Shown piece by piece: positions 34,409-42,566 of a stretch of DNA of 64,000 nucleotides. The notes below the pieces were generated by a model that saw only the letters and a program-made list of their open reading frames with translations, did no database searches and had not been told where the DNA came from. Positions within the stretch are counted from its first letter, which is position 1; every line of letters begins with the position of its first letter. The DNA is from Aquincola tertiaricarbonis (GTDB lineage Bacteria; Pseudomonadota; Gammaproteobacteria; Burkholderiales; Burkholderiaceae_C), in the NCBI RefSeq assembly GCF_023573145.1, contig NZ_CP097635.1, positions 1,178,001-1,242,000 on the forward strand. Direction: 5' to 3'. A program made the position numbers and the translations under genes.

Positions 34409-35176
34409 ATGCCTGCCGTGACCGAAGCCGCCCTGCTGGCCCGACCTCCCCTCTCCCTCTTCGGCATCGAAGGCCTGCGTGCCGCCTTCGAGCTGATGTC
34501 CCACCAGATCCAGGCCTGCGTTCAGGCCGCCGAACCACCCCCGCCACCCGGCGACGGCCACCCGGTCATCATCTTCCCTGGCCTGGGCGCCGATGGCGCC
34601 ACCGTCGGGCCGCTGCGCGAGCACTGCCGCCGCCTGGGTTACGCCGCGTCGGACTGGGGCCGCGGCTGCAACACCGGCGTCACCGGCGAGCCCGGCGCCT
34701 GGCTGCAAGGCTTGGCGCACGAGGTGCAGGCGCAGCTGTCGCCGCACGGCCAGCCGGCCACGCTGGTGGGCTGGAGCCTGGGCGGCATCTATGCCCGTGA
34801 ACTGGCCCGGCTGCTGCCCGGCCAGGTTCGGCAGGTCATCACCATCGGCACGCCCTTTAATGCCGATGAGGACCACAGCAACGCCGGCTGGGTGCTGCGC
34901 ATGCTGGGTTGCGGCGGCCCGGCGCTGGACCGCCGCTGGGCGGCGCGCCTGCGCAAGCCGCTGTCGGTGCCCAGCACCTCGATCTACAGCCGCAGCGACG
35001 GCGTGGTGGCCTGGGCCGCCTGCCGCCATCCGCGCGCCGGCCGCCTGGCCGAAGACGTGGAGGTGGAAGGCAGCCACCTGGGCATGGCCTGGAACCGGCA
35101 GGTGCTGCAGGTGCTGGCCGACCGGCTGGCGCAGCCGGCGGGCCAGTGGCGGCGCTATGCCGCCGTGACTGCCTAG
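34409..35176 (+). CDS. Alpha/beta hydrolase (lipase/PGAP1-like)
   Basis: 255 residues from the ATG at 34409; the ribosome site is weak, so the exact start is uncertain. The hydrolase core has I-I-F-P-G-L-G-A-D (oxyanion side), nucleophile elbow G-W-S-L-G-G, acid in S-R-S-D-G-V-V and catalytic His in G-S-H-L-G-M. No signal peptide. Its TAG stop shares CTAG with the stop of the next, convergent hydrolase gene. Substrate unknown. Confidence 0.8.
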   Translation: MPAVTEAALLARPPLSLFGIEGLRAAFELMSHQIQACVQAAEPPPPPGDGHPVIIFPGLGADGATVGPLREHCRRLGYAASDWGRGCNTGVTGEPGAWLQGLAHEVQAQLSPHGQPATLVGWSLGGIYARELARLLPGQVRQVITIGTPFNADEDHSNAGWVLRMLGCGGPALDRRWAARLRKPLSVPSTSIYSRSDGVVAWAACRHPRAGRLAEDVEVEGSHLGMAWNRQVLQVLADRLAQPAGQWRRYAAVTA

Positions 35177-36219
35177 CCTTCGCCTGTCACTGCGGCCACC
35201 ACCTCGGCCAGCGCGCCGTGGTGCACCATGTGGCCCACGCCGCGCACGGCGGTGTAGCTGCTTTGCGGCAGCGCCTGGTGCAGCCGCTCAGAGTGGGCAG
35301 CGGGGTCGACGATGGCGTCGTCCACACCGGCCACGATGGCCACCGGCAGCTCCAGCTCGTGGTAGCGCTCGCTCAGGCTGCGGGCGGCCGGCATCATGAA
35401 GGCGGCGTCCTCGGCATTGGCGCGCAACTGCACCGGCCGCACCAGGATTTCCTTGTGCAGCGTCTCCAGGAAGTCCGGCGGGACCGGCTGTGGCTTGAAC
35501 ATGGCCTTGAGCGCCGGGTTCATCATCAGGCGGCTGCCCGCGGCGCTCACGGTGTAGCGCAGCACGTCGCCCACCAGCGGCAGGGCCACTGGCGTGGTGA
35601 GCAGCGCATCCACCCGCAGCGCCGGGTAGTGGTAGCCCGACAGCAGCACCAGCCGCTGCACCGCACCCGGGTGGTCCAGCGCCAGGGCCAGTGCCACCAG
35701 CGTGCCCATCGAATGGCCCACGACCATCGGCTTGTCGATGCCCAGTTGCTGCAAGGCCCGGTACAGCAGGTAGGCCTGGGCGGCCGGCGTCCACAGCCGG
35801 TCGCGCGGGCGCGTGCTGTGGCCGAAGCCCGGGCGGTCGAAGGCGATCACGCGGTGCGTGGCCGACAGCGCCTGCACCAGGCCGCTGGCCTCGAAATCGG
35901 CTGATGTGACGGCATTGCCGTGGATCAGCACCACCGGCGGGCCTTCACCCCACTCGGTGTAATGCAGCCGCACGCCTTCCAGCTCGACGAAGCGGCCGCC
36001 GGGCGGGTGTTCGCGCTCCGCCTGGCGGGCCTTGCCGGCTACCCACACCGCCAGCGCGCCGGCCACCAGGCCCACGGCAGCGGCCACCACCGTGCGGCCC
36101 GATACGCCCGTGGGGCGGCGGTGCAGCACCTGGCGGGCCTGCCGCTCCAGCGGCTGCAGCGCCGCCTTCAACTGGCGGCGCACCGCGGGACGCTTGGGAA
36201 GATAAGGATGAAAGCTCAT
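35173..36219 (-). CDS. Membrane-anchored alpha/beta hydrolase
   Basis: 348 residues. A basic start leads to one membrane helix (about 43-60, V-V-A-A-A-V-G-L-V-A-G-A-L-A-V), then a classical hydrolase domain: L-I-H-G-N-A-V (oxyanion), F-D-R-P-G-F-G-H-S, nucleophile G-H-S-M-G-T, acid near V-D-D-A-I-V-D and His in G-V-G-H-M-V-H. It follows the DoxX gene after 15 bases on the same strand, so the two probably form an operon. Substrate unknown. Confidence 0.87.
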   Translation of the reverse strand: MSFHPYLPKRPAVRRQLKAALQPLERQARQVLHRRPTGVSGRTVVAAAVGLVAGALAVWVAGKARQAEREHPPGGRFVELEGVRLHYTEWGEGPPVVLIHGNAVTSADFEASGLVQALSATHRVIAFDRPGFGHSTRPRDRLWTPAAQAYLLYRALQQLGIDKPMVVGHSMGTLVALALALDHPGAVQRLVLLSGYHYPALRVDALLTTPVALPLVGDVLRYTVSAAGSRLMMNPALKAMFKPQPVPPDFLETLHKEILVRPVQLRANAEDAAFMMPAARSLSERYHELELPVAIVAGVDDAIVDPAAHSERLHQALPQSSYTAVRGVGHMVHHGALAEVVAAVTGEG

Positions 36220-36234
36220 TCAGGTTCCTGGCCG

Positions 36235-36669
36235 TCAGTTGTAGCGGCCGGCCACGCCACCGACGCTGTGGCGGCCTGCGCCCAGCAAGGCCACGGCCAG
36301 CGCGCCGAACAGGTACATGCCCTGCAACTCCAGCGCCCAGCCGCCCTGGTTGGTCATCGAGAACAGCTGCGCCTTGTGCGCCAGCGCGATGGCCACCACC
36401 ATGTTGAAGGCCACGATCAAGGCTGCCGGCCGCGTGAACAGGCCCACGATGATGAGCAGCGGCGCCACCACCTCACCCACGTACACGCCATAAGCCAGCA
36501 CCGGCGGCAGGCCGGCCTTTTCCACCATGCCGGCGATGCCGCCGATGCCGTTCATCAGCTTGGAGATGCCGTGCAGCAGGATCAGCACGCCCAGCGCCAG
36601 CCGCAGCACCAGCTTGCCGATGTCGTCATGGCTGCGGTAGGAAACGGGGGAACGTTGCGCATCGGCCAT
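36235..36669 (-). CDS. DoxX-family membrane protein
   Basis: 144 residues, four predicted helices, with the DoxX pattern R-L-A-L-G-V-L-I-L-L-H-G-I-S-K and G-L-F-T-R-P-A-A. GGAG is 8 bases before the ATG. DoxX proteins act in redox or oxidative-stress membrane complexes, but the function is not settled. Likely co-transcribed with the membrane hydrolase downstream; it shares an upstream 16-base element with the stress-protein gene at 34.3 kb. Confidence 0.88.
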   Translation of the reverse strand: MADAQRSPVSYRSHDDIGKLVLRLALGVLILLHGISKLMNGIGGIAGMVEKAGLPPVLAYGVYVGEVVAPLLIIVGLFTRPAALIVAFNMVVAIALAHKAQLFSMTNQGGWALELQGMYLFGALAVALLGAGRHSVGGVAGRYN

Positions 36670-36700
36670 CGAGGGGCTCCAGAAGTGATGCTGCCGCTCA

Positions 36701-36717
36701 GCAACCCACATGCCCGC
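36701..36717 (-). promoter_or_regulatory. GGGYATGTGGGTTGC element, copy 2
   Basis: On the minus strand GGGCATGTGGGTTGC lies about 32-48 bases before the DoxX start codon, matching the element before the stress-protein gene with one change. Confidence 0.4.
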
Positions 36718-36808
36718 GACTTGATCGGGGCAAACCCTGCCCCAGCATTCAAGTCTGCCGGTCATCGGCTCGATAACGCGGTGTGTTGTCTCTGCAGTCG
36801 CCCCGGCC

Positions 36809-38374
36809 ATGACCTCCCTGTTGTTGCAGCTCAAGCTGCGCTCGCGTCTCACGCTGTGCCTGGCCGCCGTGGCCTTGTTGATGACCATCGCCTCCGGCGT
36901 GGGCATCTGGCGCCTGCAAACCCTGGGCGACGTGGCCCAGCAGCTGGGAGGCCCCGCCGCCGAACGGGCGGTGCTGGCGCGTGAGCTGCACGGCATCGTC
37001 GAGATCAGCGCCTTCCGCGCCGAGGTGCTGCTGTCCAGCGACGACAAGGACCTGGCCACCCGCGTTGACGCGGACCGCAAGCGCACCTCCAAACGATCGG
37101 CCGAGCTGCGCAAGCGGCTTGAATCCTTGATCGACGACGAAGAGTCCGCCCGCCTGATGAAGGCACTGGACGCTGCGGGCGACCGCTTCCGCGACGTGCG
37201 CACCGCCATGGTCAAGCGCGACGCCGCCGGTGAAAAAGTGCCCGCCGCCGAGCTGGAAGGCGTGCTGCGGCCGGCGGCCGCCGCCTACGTGGAAGCGGTG
37301 GACGCGCTGGCCAGGCACGAGGCCCAACTGGTGGAAGAGCAGCGCGTCGATGCGCAGGCCTCGGCCCGCGAAGGCCAGGGCCTGCTGCTGGCCGGTGTGC
37401 TGGCCGGCATGGTGGCTTCGGCCGCGCTGGGCTGGGCGCTCACCGGCTCCATCCTGCAGCCGCTGAACCACGCGGCCCGCCTGGCGCGCCGCGTGGCCGC
37501 GGGCGACCTGACGCCCGAACCCGATGCGCCGCAAGGCCGCGACGAAGTCACCGGTCTGGTGGGCGAGCTGCAGGCCATGCAGGGCATGCTGTCGCAGCTG
37601 GTGCGTGAAGTGCAGATCGCCAGCGATTCCATCGCCACCGCCAGCCGCGAAGTGGCCACCGGCAACGTCGACCTGAGCCAGCGCACCGAGCAGACCGCCA
37701 GCAACCTGCAGGAAACCGCCAGCGCGATGGAGCAGCTGACCAGCACCGTGGCCCACAGCGCCCACGCCGCCACGCAGGCCAACCAGCTGGCCGGCGGCGC
37801 CTCGGCAGTGGCGCAGCGCGGCGGCACCGTGGTGGGCCAGGTGGTGGACACCATGCAGGCCATCAGCGCCAGCTCGCGCAAGATCGCCGACATCATCGGC
37901 GTGATCGACGGCATCGCCTTCCAGACCAACATCCTGGCCCTCAATGCCGCGGTGGAAGCCGCACGCGCCGGTGAACAGGGCCGTGGCTTCGCGGTGGTGG
38001 CCGGCGAAGTGCGCAGCCTGGCCCAGCGCAGCGCCGAGGCCGCCAAGGAGATCAAGAGCTTGATCGGCGCTTCGGTGGACAGCGTGGAATCGGGCGCGCG
38101 CCTGGTGCAGAACGCCGGCAGCACGATGCAGGAGATCGTGGACAGCGTGCGCCACGTCAGCCAGATCGTCAGCGAGATCACCAACGCCTCGGGCGAGCAG
38201 AGCACCGGCATCGGCGAGATCGGCCGCGCGGTGAGCGAGCTGGACCACATGACGCAGCAGAACGCCGCGCTGGTGGAGCAATCGGCTGCTGCCGCGCAAA
38301 GCCTGCAGGAGCAGGCCCAGCGCCTGGCCGGCGTGGCGGCCCGCTTCCGCGTGCCCGAAGGCCTGGCGGCCTAG
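36809..38374 (+). CDS. Methyl-accepting chemotaxis protein
   Basis: 521 residues: membrane helix at about 15-33, a helical periplasmic sensor domain (35-190), second helix (about 195-212), HAMP ([12 protein letters not shown]) and a signalling domain whose hairpin tip contains [24 protein letters not shown]. Methylation-type Q/E pairs flank it ([11 protein letters not shown]). No C-terminal CheR-binding pentapeptide. Ligand unknown; no che genes are nearby. Confidence 0.95.
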   Translation: MTSLLLQLKLRSRLTLCLAAVALLMTIASGVGIWRLQTLGDVAQQLGGPAAERAVLARELHGIVEISAFRAEVLLSSDDKDLATRVDADRKRTSKRSAELRKRLESLIDDEESARLMKALDAAGDRFRDVRTAMVKRDAAGEKVPAAELEGVLRPAAAAYVEAVDALARHEAQLVEEQRVDAQASAREGQGLLLAGVLAGMVASAALGWALTGSILQPLNHAARLARRVAAGDLTPEPDAPQGRDEVTGLVGELQAMQGMLSQLVREVQIASDSIATASREVATGNVDLSQRTEQTASNLQETASAMEQLTSTVAHSAHAATQANQLAGGASAVAQRGGTVVGQVVDTMQAISASSRKIADIIGVIDGIAFQTNILALNAAVEAARAGEQGRGFAVVAGEVRSLAQRSAEAAKEIKSLIGASVDSVESGARLVQNAGSTMQEIVDSVRHVSQIVSEITNASGEQSTGIGEIGRAVSELDHMTQQNAALVEQSAAAAQSLQEQAQRLAGVAARFRVPEGLAA

Positions 38375-38389
38375 GCGCCCGCGCCTAGG
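38370..38389. repeat. Perfect inverted repeat across the chemoreceptor stop codon
   Basis: CCTAGGCGC (38370-38378) and GCGCCTAGG (38381-38389) form a perfect 9-bp inverted repeat with a 2-base centre that includes the TAG stop. No T-run follows. Its right arm is part of the GCGCCTAGGG element shared with the 11.9-kb region, so it may be an operator for the downstream sheath-like gene. Confidence 0.5.
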
Positions 38390-38448
38390 GATAGGGCCGG
38401 CCCGGCAGGGCGGCTAAGGTGAGGGGCCACGCCGCCCCTGACCGCCGC

Positions 38449-39963
38449 ATGCCGACCCCTTTGCACATCCCCGGTGTCGCGATCGACGAGACGCCGACGG
38501 GCCTGCGCCCGGTGGCGGCGCAGCCCACCGCGGTGACGGTGTTCGCCGGCCGAGCCTGGCGCGGCCCGGTGGGCCAGCCCAGGCCGCTGCGCAGCCTGGG
38601 CGACTTCCTGCGCGAATTCGGGCCGGCGCCGGCCGGTGACCCCCTGGCCGCCGCGGTAGCCGACTTCTTCGCCAACGGCGGCAGCCAGGCGCTGCTGCTG
38701 CGGGTGTACCGGCCGCCCGAGCCCGAATCGGCCACGGTACCGGCCCCGGCCGGCCCCATGCCCCTGCCCGACGGCTGCGCTCGGCTGGCGCTGGGCGACC
38801 TGCTGCTGCGCGCCGCCGACCCCGGCCGCTGGGGCGATGGCCTGCAGGTCCAGCTGGGCCCGCACGCGCAGGATACCCAGCGCTTCGACCTGTGGGTGCA
38901 GGACCCTGGCAACGGCCAGGCCGAACAATTCAGCGGCCTGAGCCTGCAGCCCGGCCACCCGATGGAAGCCGGGCCGGTGCTGCAGGCGCAGTCGCGGCTG
39001 CTGCGGCTGCAGGCGCCGGTGCCCGATGCACCGCCGCCCGCCGGCACCGCCCGCCTGCTGCGCCCCGGCAGCGACGGCGGACCACTGACCCCGGCCGACC
39101 TGCTGGGCGACGAGGCCGCCGGCAGCGGCCTGCAGGCGCTGGCGGCCGGCCCGGCCTTCCAACTGCTGTGCCTGCCACCACCCGATGCACACACCGACTG
39201 GCCGCCCGCACTGTGGTCCGCCGTAGCCCGCCTGGCCCGGCAGCAGCGCGCAGTGCTGCTGATCGACCCACCATCGACCTGGCGCACCGTGGACGATGCG
39301 TTGGCCGGTGCGTCCGCGCTGTGCGAAGGCCAGCCCGATGCGGCGCTCTGGTTCCCGCGGCTGGCCGGCCCCGACGGCCTGCGCGCGCCCTGCGGCGCCG
39401 TGGCGGGCGTCATCGCCCGCACCGACGCCCAGCGCGGCGTGTGGAAGGCGCCGGCCGGCCTCGATGCCCGGCTGGTGGGCGTGGCCGGACTGGCCCTCAC
39501 GCTGACGGACCTGCAGCTGGGGCGGCTGAATCCGCGTGCCATCAATGGCCTGCGTACCGTGCCCGGCGGCAGGCCGGCGGTGTGGGGTGCCCGCACGCGC
39601 GACGGCGCCGATGAACGAGCCAGCGAGTTCAAGTACCTGCCGGTGCGGCGGCTGGCGCTGCACATCGAGGACAGCTTGCTGCGCGGCCTGACCTGGGCGG
39701 TGTTCGAGCCCGATGCCGAGCCGCTGTGGGCGCAACTGCGGCTGCATGCGGGCAGCTTCATGTACAAGCTGTTCCGGCAGGGCGCGTTCCAGGGCAGCCG
39801 CCCGGCCGACGCCTACTTCGTGCACTGCGACGCAGCCACCACCCATGCCGAGGACCAGCGGCGCGGCGTGGTGCGGCTGCACGTGGGCTTTGCGCCGCTG
39901 AGACCCTCGGAGTTCGTGGTGCTGCGGCTGGCGCTGCAGGCCACGCCGACCGTGGAAGGCTGA
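38449..39963 (+). CDS. Phage-tail-sheath-like protein (contractile injection system type), orphan
   Basis: 504 residues from the ATG at 38449. The N-terminus P-T-P-L-H-I-P-G-V-A-I-D-E and the C-terminal domain (F-K-Y-L-P-V-R-R-L-A-L-H-I-E-D-S-L, L-T-W-A-V-F-E-P-D, F-M-Y-K-L-F-R-Q-G-A-F-Q-G) match the sheath family of contractile tails, which wrap the tube and drive injection. No tube, baseplate, spike, cap or AAA+ ATPase gene is next to it, so it is either a stranded gene or part of a dispersed locus. The central part (120-330) is variable, as is usual for sheath surface domains. Confidence 0.8.
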   Translation: MPTPLHIPGVAIDETPTGLRPVAAQPTAVTVFAGRAWRGPVGQPRPLRSLGDFLREFGPAPAGDPLAAAVADFFANGGSQALLLRVYRPPEPESATVPAPAGPMPLPDGCARLALGDLLLRAADPGRWGDGLQVQLGPHAQDTQRFDLWVQDPGNGQAEQFSGLSLQPGHPMEAGPVLQAQSRLLRLQAPVPDAPPPAGTARLLRPGSDGGPLTPADLLGDEAAGSGLQALAAGPAFQLLCLPPPDAHTDWPPALWSAVARLARQQRAVLLIDPPSTWRTVDDALAGASALCEGQPDAALWFPRLAGPDGLRAPCGAVAGVIARTDAQRGVWKAPAGLDARLVGVAGLALTLTDLQLGRLNPRAINGLRTVPGGRPAVWGARTRDGADERASEFKYLPVRRLALHIEDSLLRGLTWAVFEPDAEPLWAQLRLHAGSFMYKLFRQGAFQGSRPADAYFVHCDAATTHAEDQRRGVVRLHVGFAPLRPSEFVVLRLALQATPTVEG

Positions 39964-40032
39964 GCCGCCCCTGGCCCGGCGCCTGTGGCGCCGATGCCGA
40001 AACCGCGGCACAGGCGACTGCGCACCGGCGCC

Positions 40033-40056
40033 TGCGGCGTGAAGGCCTTCACGCCG
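40033..40056. repeat. 24-bp perfect palindrome
   Basis: GCGGCGTGAAGG is followed at once by its own reverse complement, giving a perfect 24-bp palindrome with no spacer. It lies in the 223-base gap between the sheath-like gene and the PEP-CTERM genes. A cruciform or a dimeric regulator site are both possible; no gene was found in the gap. Confidence 0.6.
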
Positions 40057-40186
40057 CGCCGTTGGCAGGCGGCCGGACACCCCTCTTCAGGGGGCCCGCC
40101 AGAGGGGGAGGTCTTTCCAGAATCGCGCCTCGCCTTCCGCAAGGCCCGATGTCCGGGTCGGGGAGGCACCGGAAGTCCCCCTCGTC

Positions 40187-40693
40187 ATGAAGAAGACCCT
40201 GCTTGCTGCCGCCATCGCGCTGTCCACCACCTTCGCCAGCGCGGCCCCGGTGTCCATCGCCTTCGATGCCGACGACACCGCCGCCTTCTGGAGCAAGCCC
40301 GCAGCCGGCAGCTTCACCGACGAATACGTCTTCACCGTGCCCTACCAACTGTCGGCGCTGAGCGCCAGCGTCACCACCAGCATCGTGGGCAACCGGGACA
40401 TCGACTTCAGCCGCGTGTACCTGACCGACGGCAGCAGCACGCTCTTCAACTTCCTGCAGACGTCCACCGACGCCACCGGCTCGGAGCAATGGGCGCTGAC
40501 CGATGCGCCGCTGCTGGCGGGCATCAACTACCACCTGTTCCTGGAAGGCAGCTCGGCGGCCACCGGCGCGTTGTACGCCGGCGAGCTGTCGGTGATGCCC
40601 GCCTCCGCGGTGCCCGAGCCCGGCTCGGTGGCCCTGGTGCTGGCCGGCCTGGGCGCCGCCGGCCTGGTGGGCTGGCGCCGCCGCCGCGCCTGA
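40187..40693 (+). CDS. FxDxF-type PEP-CTERM exported protein, copy 1
   Basis: 168 residues: Sec signal peptide (cut near A-S-A-A), the F-T-D-E-Y-V-F form of the FxDxF motif at about 44-50, a beta-rich middle, and a C-terminal sorting signal V-P-E-P-G-S followed by a hydrophobic helix and R-R-R-R. PEP-CTERM proteins are processed by exosortase and tied to exopolysaccharide and biofilm matrix; no exosortase gene is in the window. Paralogous to the next gene. Confidence 0.88.
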   Translation: MKKTLLAAAIALSTTFASAAPVSIAFDADDTAAFWSKPAAGSFTDEYVFTVPYQLSALSASVTTSIVGNRDIDFSRVYLTDGSSTLFNFLQTSTDATGSEQWALTDAPLLAGINYHLFLEGSSAATGALYAGELSVMPASAVPEPGSVALVLAGLGAAGLVGWRRRRA

Positions 40694-40750
40694 GCGCGCA
40701 TCCCCGTCTCCCTCCTCCCTCTTCACCAACGCCCTTTGCGGGCCATCACC

Positions 40751-41248
40751 ATGAAACAAGCCTTCGTTGCCACCGCCCTCGCCCTGGCCGCCGCCACCGC
40801 CTTCGCGGTGCCGACCACGCTGACCTTCGATGACGATCAGACCGCGCTGATCTCCGGCAAGCCGGCCAAGGGCAGCTTCCTGGACGAGTTCCTGTTCGAG
40901 GTGCCGTTCGCGCAGTCGACCGTCAGCTCCAGCCTGACGACCAGCATCAATGGCGCCAAGGACATCGACTTCACCAGCATCACCGTCACCAACGGCAGCC
41001 AGACGCTGTACAGCTTCACCCAGACCGCCTTCGACGCCACCGGCGCCGAGCAATGGACGCTGAGCAACGCGCAGCTGACCGCCGGCACCACCTACCACCT
41101 GCTGCTAGCCGGCACCTCGGCCGTGGGCGGCACCCGCTACACCGGCGACCTGTCGGCCGTGGCCGCCGTGCCCGAGCCCTCGACCTGGGCCATGGCCCTG
41201 GCCGGCCTGGCCGCCGTGGGCGCCATCGCCCGCCGCCGCCGCGCCTGA
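40751..41248 (+). CDS. FxDxF-type PEP-CTERM exported protein, copy 2
   Basis: 165 residues from the ATG at 40751. Signal peptide (cut near A-F-A-V), motif F-L-D-E-F-L-F, and sorting tail V-P-E-P-S-T-W-A-M followed by a helix and R-R-R-R. It lines up with the preceding gene along its length (for example D-I-D-F-S/T, D-A-T-G-(S/A)-E-Q-W), so the two are tandem duplicates. Function within the family is unknown. Confidence 0.88.
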   Translation: MKQAFVATALALAAATAFAVPTTLTFDDDQTALISGKPAKGSFLDEFLFEVPFAQSTVSSSLTTSINGAKDIDFTSITVTNGSQTLYSFTQTAFDATGAEQWTLSNAQLTAGTTYHLLLAGTSAVGGTRYTGDLSAVAAVPEPSTWAMALAGLAAVGAIARRRRA

Positions 41249-41259
41249 AGCGCTTGAAC

Positions 41260-41280
41260 GGGGCGGTGCAACGCCGCCCC
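41260..41280. terminator. GC-rich hairpin after the PEP-CTERM pair
   Basis: GGGGCGGTG and CGCCGCCCC form a 9-bp stem with one G-T pair and a 3-base loop, in the gap between the PEP-CTERM gene and the convergent GNAT gene. No T-run, so termination is uncertain. Confidence 0.4.
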
Positions 41281-41282
41281 GG

Positions 41283-41834
41283 CTACGCGGCCAGGTGCTT
41301 GAAGTAGAAGGTCGTGCCGCAGGGCCGGCCATCGGGCATCAGCGCATAGAAGGGCACGTCGCCCACCCGCTGCCAGCCGGCGCGCTGGTACAGCCGCTCG
41401 GCATCGCCACCGGTCACGGTGTCCAGCACCAGCACCTGGCGGCCCTCGGCCCGGGCCTGCACTTCCAGCGCCGCCATCAGACGCGCCCCCACGCCGTGGC
41501 GCCGGGCGCTGCGGTGCACCAGCATCTTGGCCACGTCGGCACGGTGGGGCTGGTTGTCGGGCAGGTCCAGCACCGCCTGCACCGTGCCCACCACCCGGCC
41601 CTGCAGCTCGGCCACCATCAGCACCCGCTGGCCGCGGGCCGTGGCGGCCAGCACCTGCTGCCAGAAGGCCAGGGCCCGCTCGCGCGGCAGAGGCCACATG
41701 AAGCTGACCGACGCGCCGCCCTCCACGCAATCCAGCAGCACGTCGGCCAGCTGCCCGGCCAGGCGCGCGCCCTGCGCGGCATCACGGGCCTCATCGGCGC
41801 CGATGCGGCGCAAGGTGGGTGGCTCGTCGATCAT
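41283..41834 (-). CDS. GNAT-family N-acetyltransferase
   Basis: 183 residues. The GNAT core is seen in V-A-E-L-Q-G-R-V-V-G-T-V-Q, then the acetyl-CoA loop R-R-H-G-V-G-A-R-L-M, and L-Y-Q-R-A-G-W-Q-R-V-G near the C-terminus. Its start overlaps the stop of the XRE-cupin regulator by one base (TGATG), so the two are coupled and the regulator may control this enzyme. Substrate unknown. Confidence 0.87.
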   Translation of the reverse strand: MIDEPPTLRRIGADEARDAAQGARLAGQLADVLLDCVEGGASVSFMWPLPRERALAFWQQVLAATARGQRVLMVAELQGRVVGTVQAVLDLPDNQPHRADVAKMLVHRSARRHGVGARLMAALEVQARAEGRQVLVLDTVTGGDAERLYQRAGWQRVGDVPFYALMPDGRPCGTTFYFKHLAA

Positions 41835-42424
41835 CAGGTTCTCCGGTTGGGAAAGCTGGGCACGGTGGCCAGCGCCACCAGGTAGCGCGCCGGCTTGCGG
41901 CCGGGGTTGCGATAGGCGATGGGTTGGTCCAGCCGCATGGCCAGGCAGTCGCCGGTGTTCAGGTGCCACAGGGTGGCGCCCACGGTCACCTCCATCTGGC
42001 CGTCGATCATCCACACCTGCTGGTGGATCTCCGCGTCGCGCCCGGCACTGTCCAGCGCCACGCGCTGACCCGGCGGAAAGATCACGTCCACCAGCTGCAG
42101 GGCCGAACCCACCGGCGGCGACACGTTGCGGCGCACATAGCCGGAGGCCGGGTCCGTCCATACCGGCTGCTCGGCCACGCGGGCCAGCGGCGAAGGCTCG
42201 GCCGCAGCCTGGCCTTCAGCCGGCTCGAACAGCGAGGCCAGCGCCACGCCCAGCGCCGTGGCCAGGCGGTCCAGCACCGCGGCCGTGGGGCTGCTCTGGC
42301 CGCGCTCGATCAGTGAGATGTTGGAGCGGCTGACGCCGCTGCGCTCGGCCAAGGCGTCGAGCGACAGGCCCAGCTGCTGCCGCAGGCTGCGCACACGATG
42401 GGCGATGAGCTGATGGACGTCCAT
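41834..42424 (-). CDS. XRE-family regulator with C-terminal cupin domain
   Basis: 196 residues: an N-terminal helix-turn-helix (L-R-Q-Q-L-G-L-S-L-D-A-L-A-E-R-S-G-V-S, 14-32) and a cupin sensor domain (about 115-190, H-Q-Q-V-W-M-I-D-G and L-N-T-G-D-C-L-A-M). GGAGG is 5 bases before the ATG. CCAGT/ACTGG repeats at 42430-42455 overlap its promoter region and probably serve autoregulation. This class (PuuR/SutR-like) often governs amino-acid or polyamine genes. Confidence 0.88.
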   Translation of the reverse strand: MDVHQLIAHRVRSLRQQLGLSLDALAERSGVSRSNISLIERGQSSPTAAVLDRLATALGVALASLFEPAEGQAAAEPSPLARVAEQPVWTDPASGYVRRNVSPPVGSALQLVDVIFPPGQRVALDSAGRDAEIHQQVWMIDGQMEVTVGATLWHLNTGDCLAMRLDQPIAYRNPGRKPARYLVALATVPSFPNRRT

Positions 42425-42429
42425 GTCCT

Positions 42430-42455
42430 CCAGTTTACTGGACAAGTTATCCAGT
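42430..42455. promoter_or_regulatory. Operator candidate of the XRE-cupin gene
   Basis: CCAGT-TT-ACTGG (42430-42441) is followed by another CCAGT half-site at 42451, giving ACTGGA-N7-TCCAGT (42437-42455). Three half-sites directly upstream of the ribosome site fit autorepression by the HTH protein; the AT-rich patch stands out in GC-rich DNA. Confidence 0.5.
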
Positions 42456-42566
42456 TTTCTGACATTCATAGCGCGCGGCGCGCACGCCTGTCCGTTCAAT
42501 GACGGGCTTTCCGTGGTGCTAATGCCAGTAACAAGCGCGGCTGGGACCGCCACAATCGCGGCCAGC

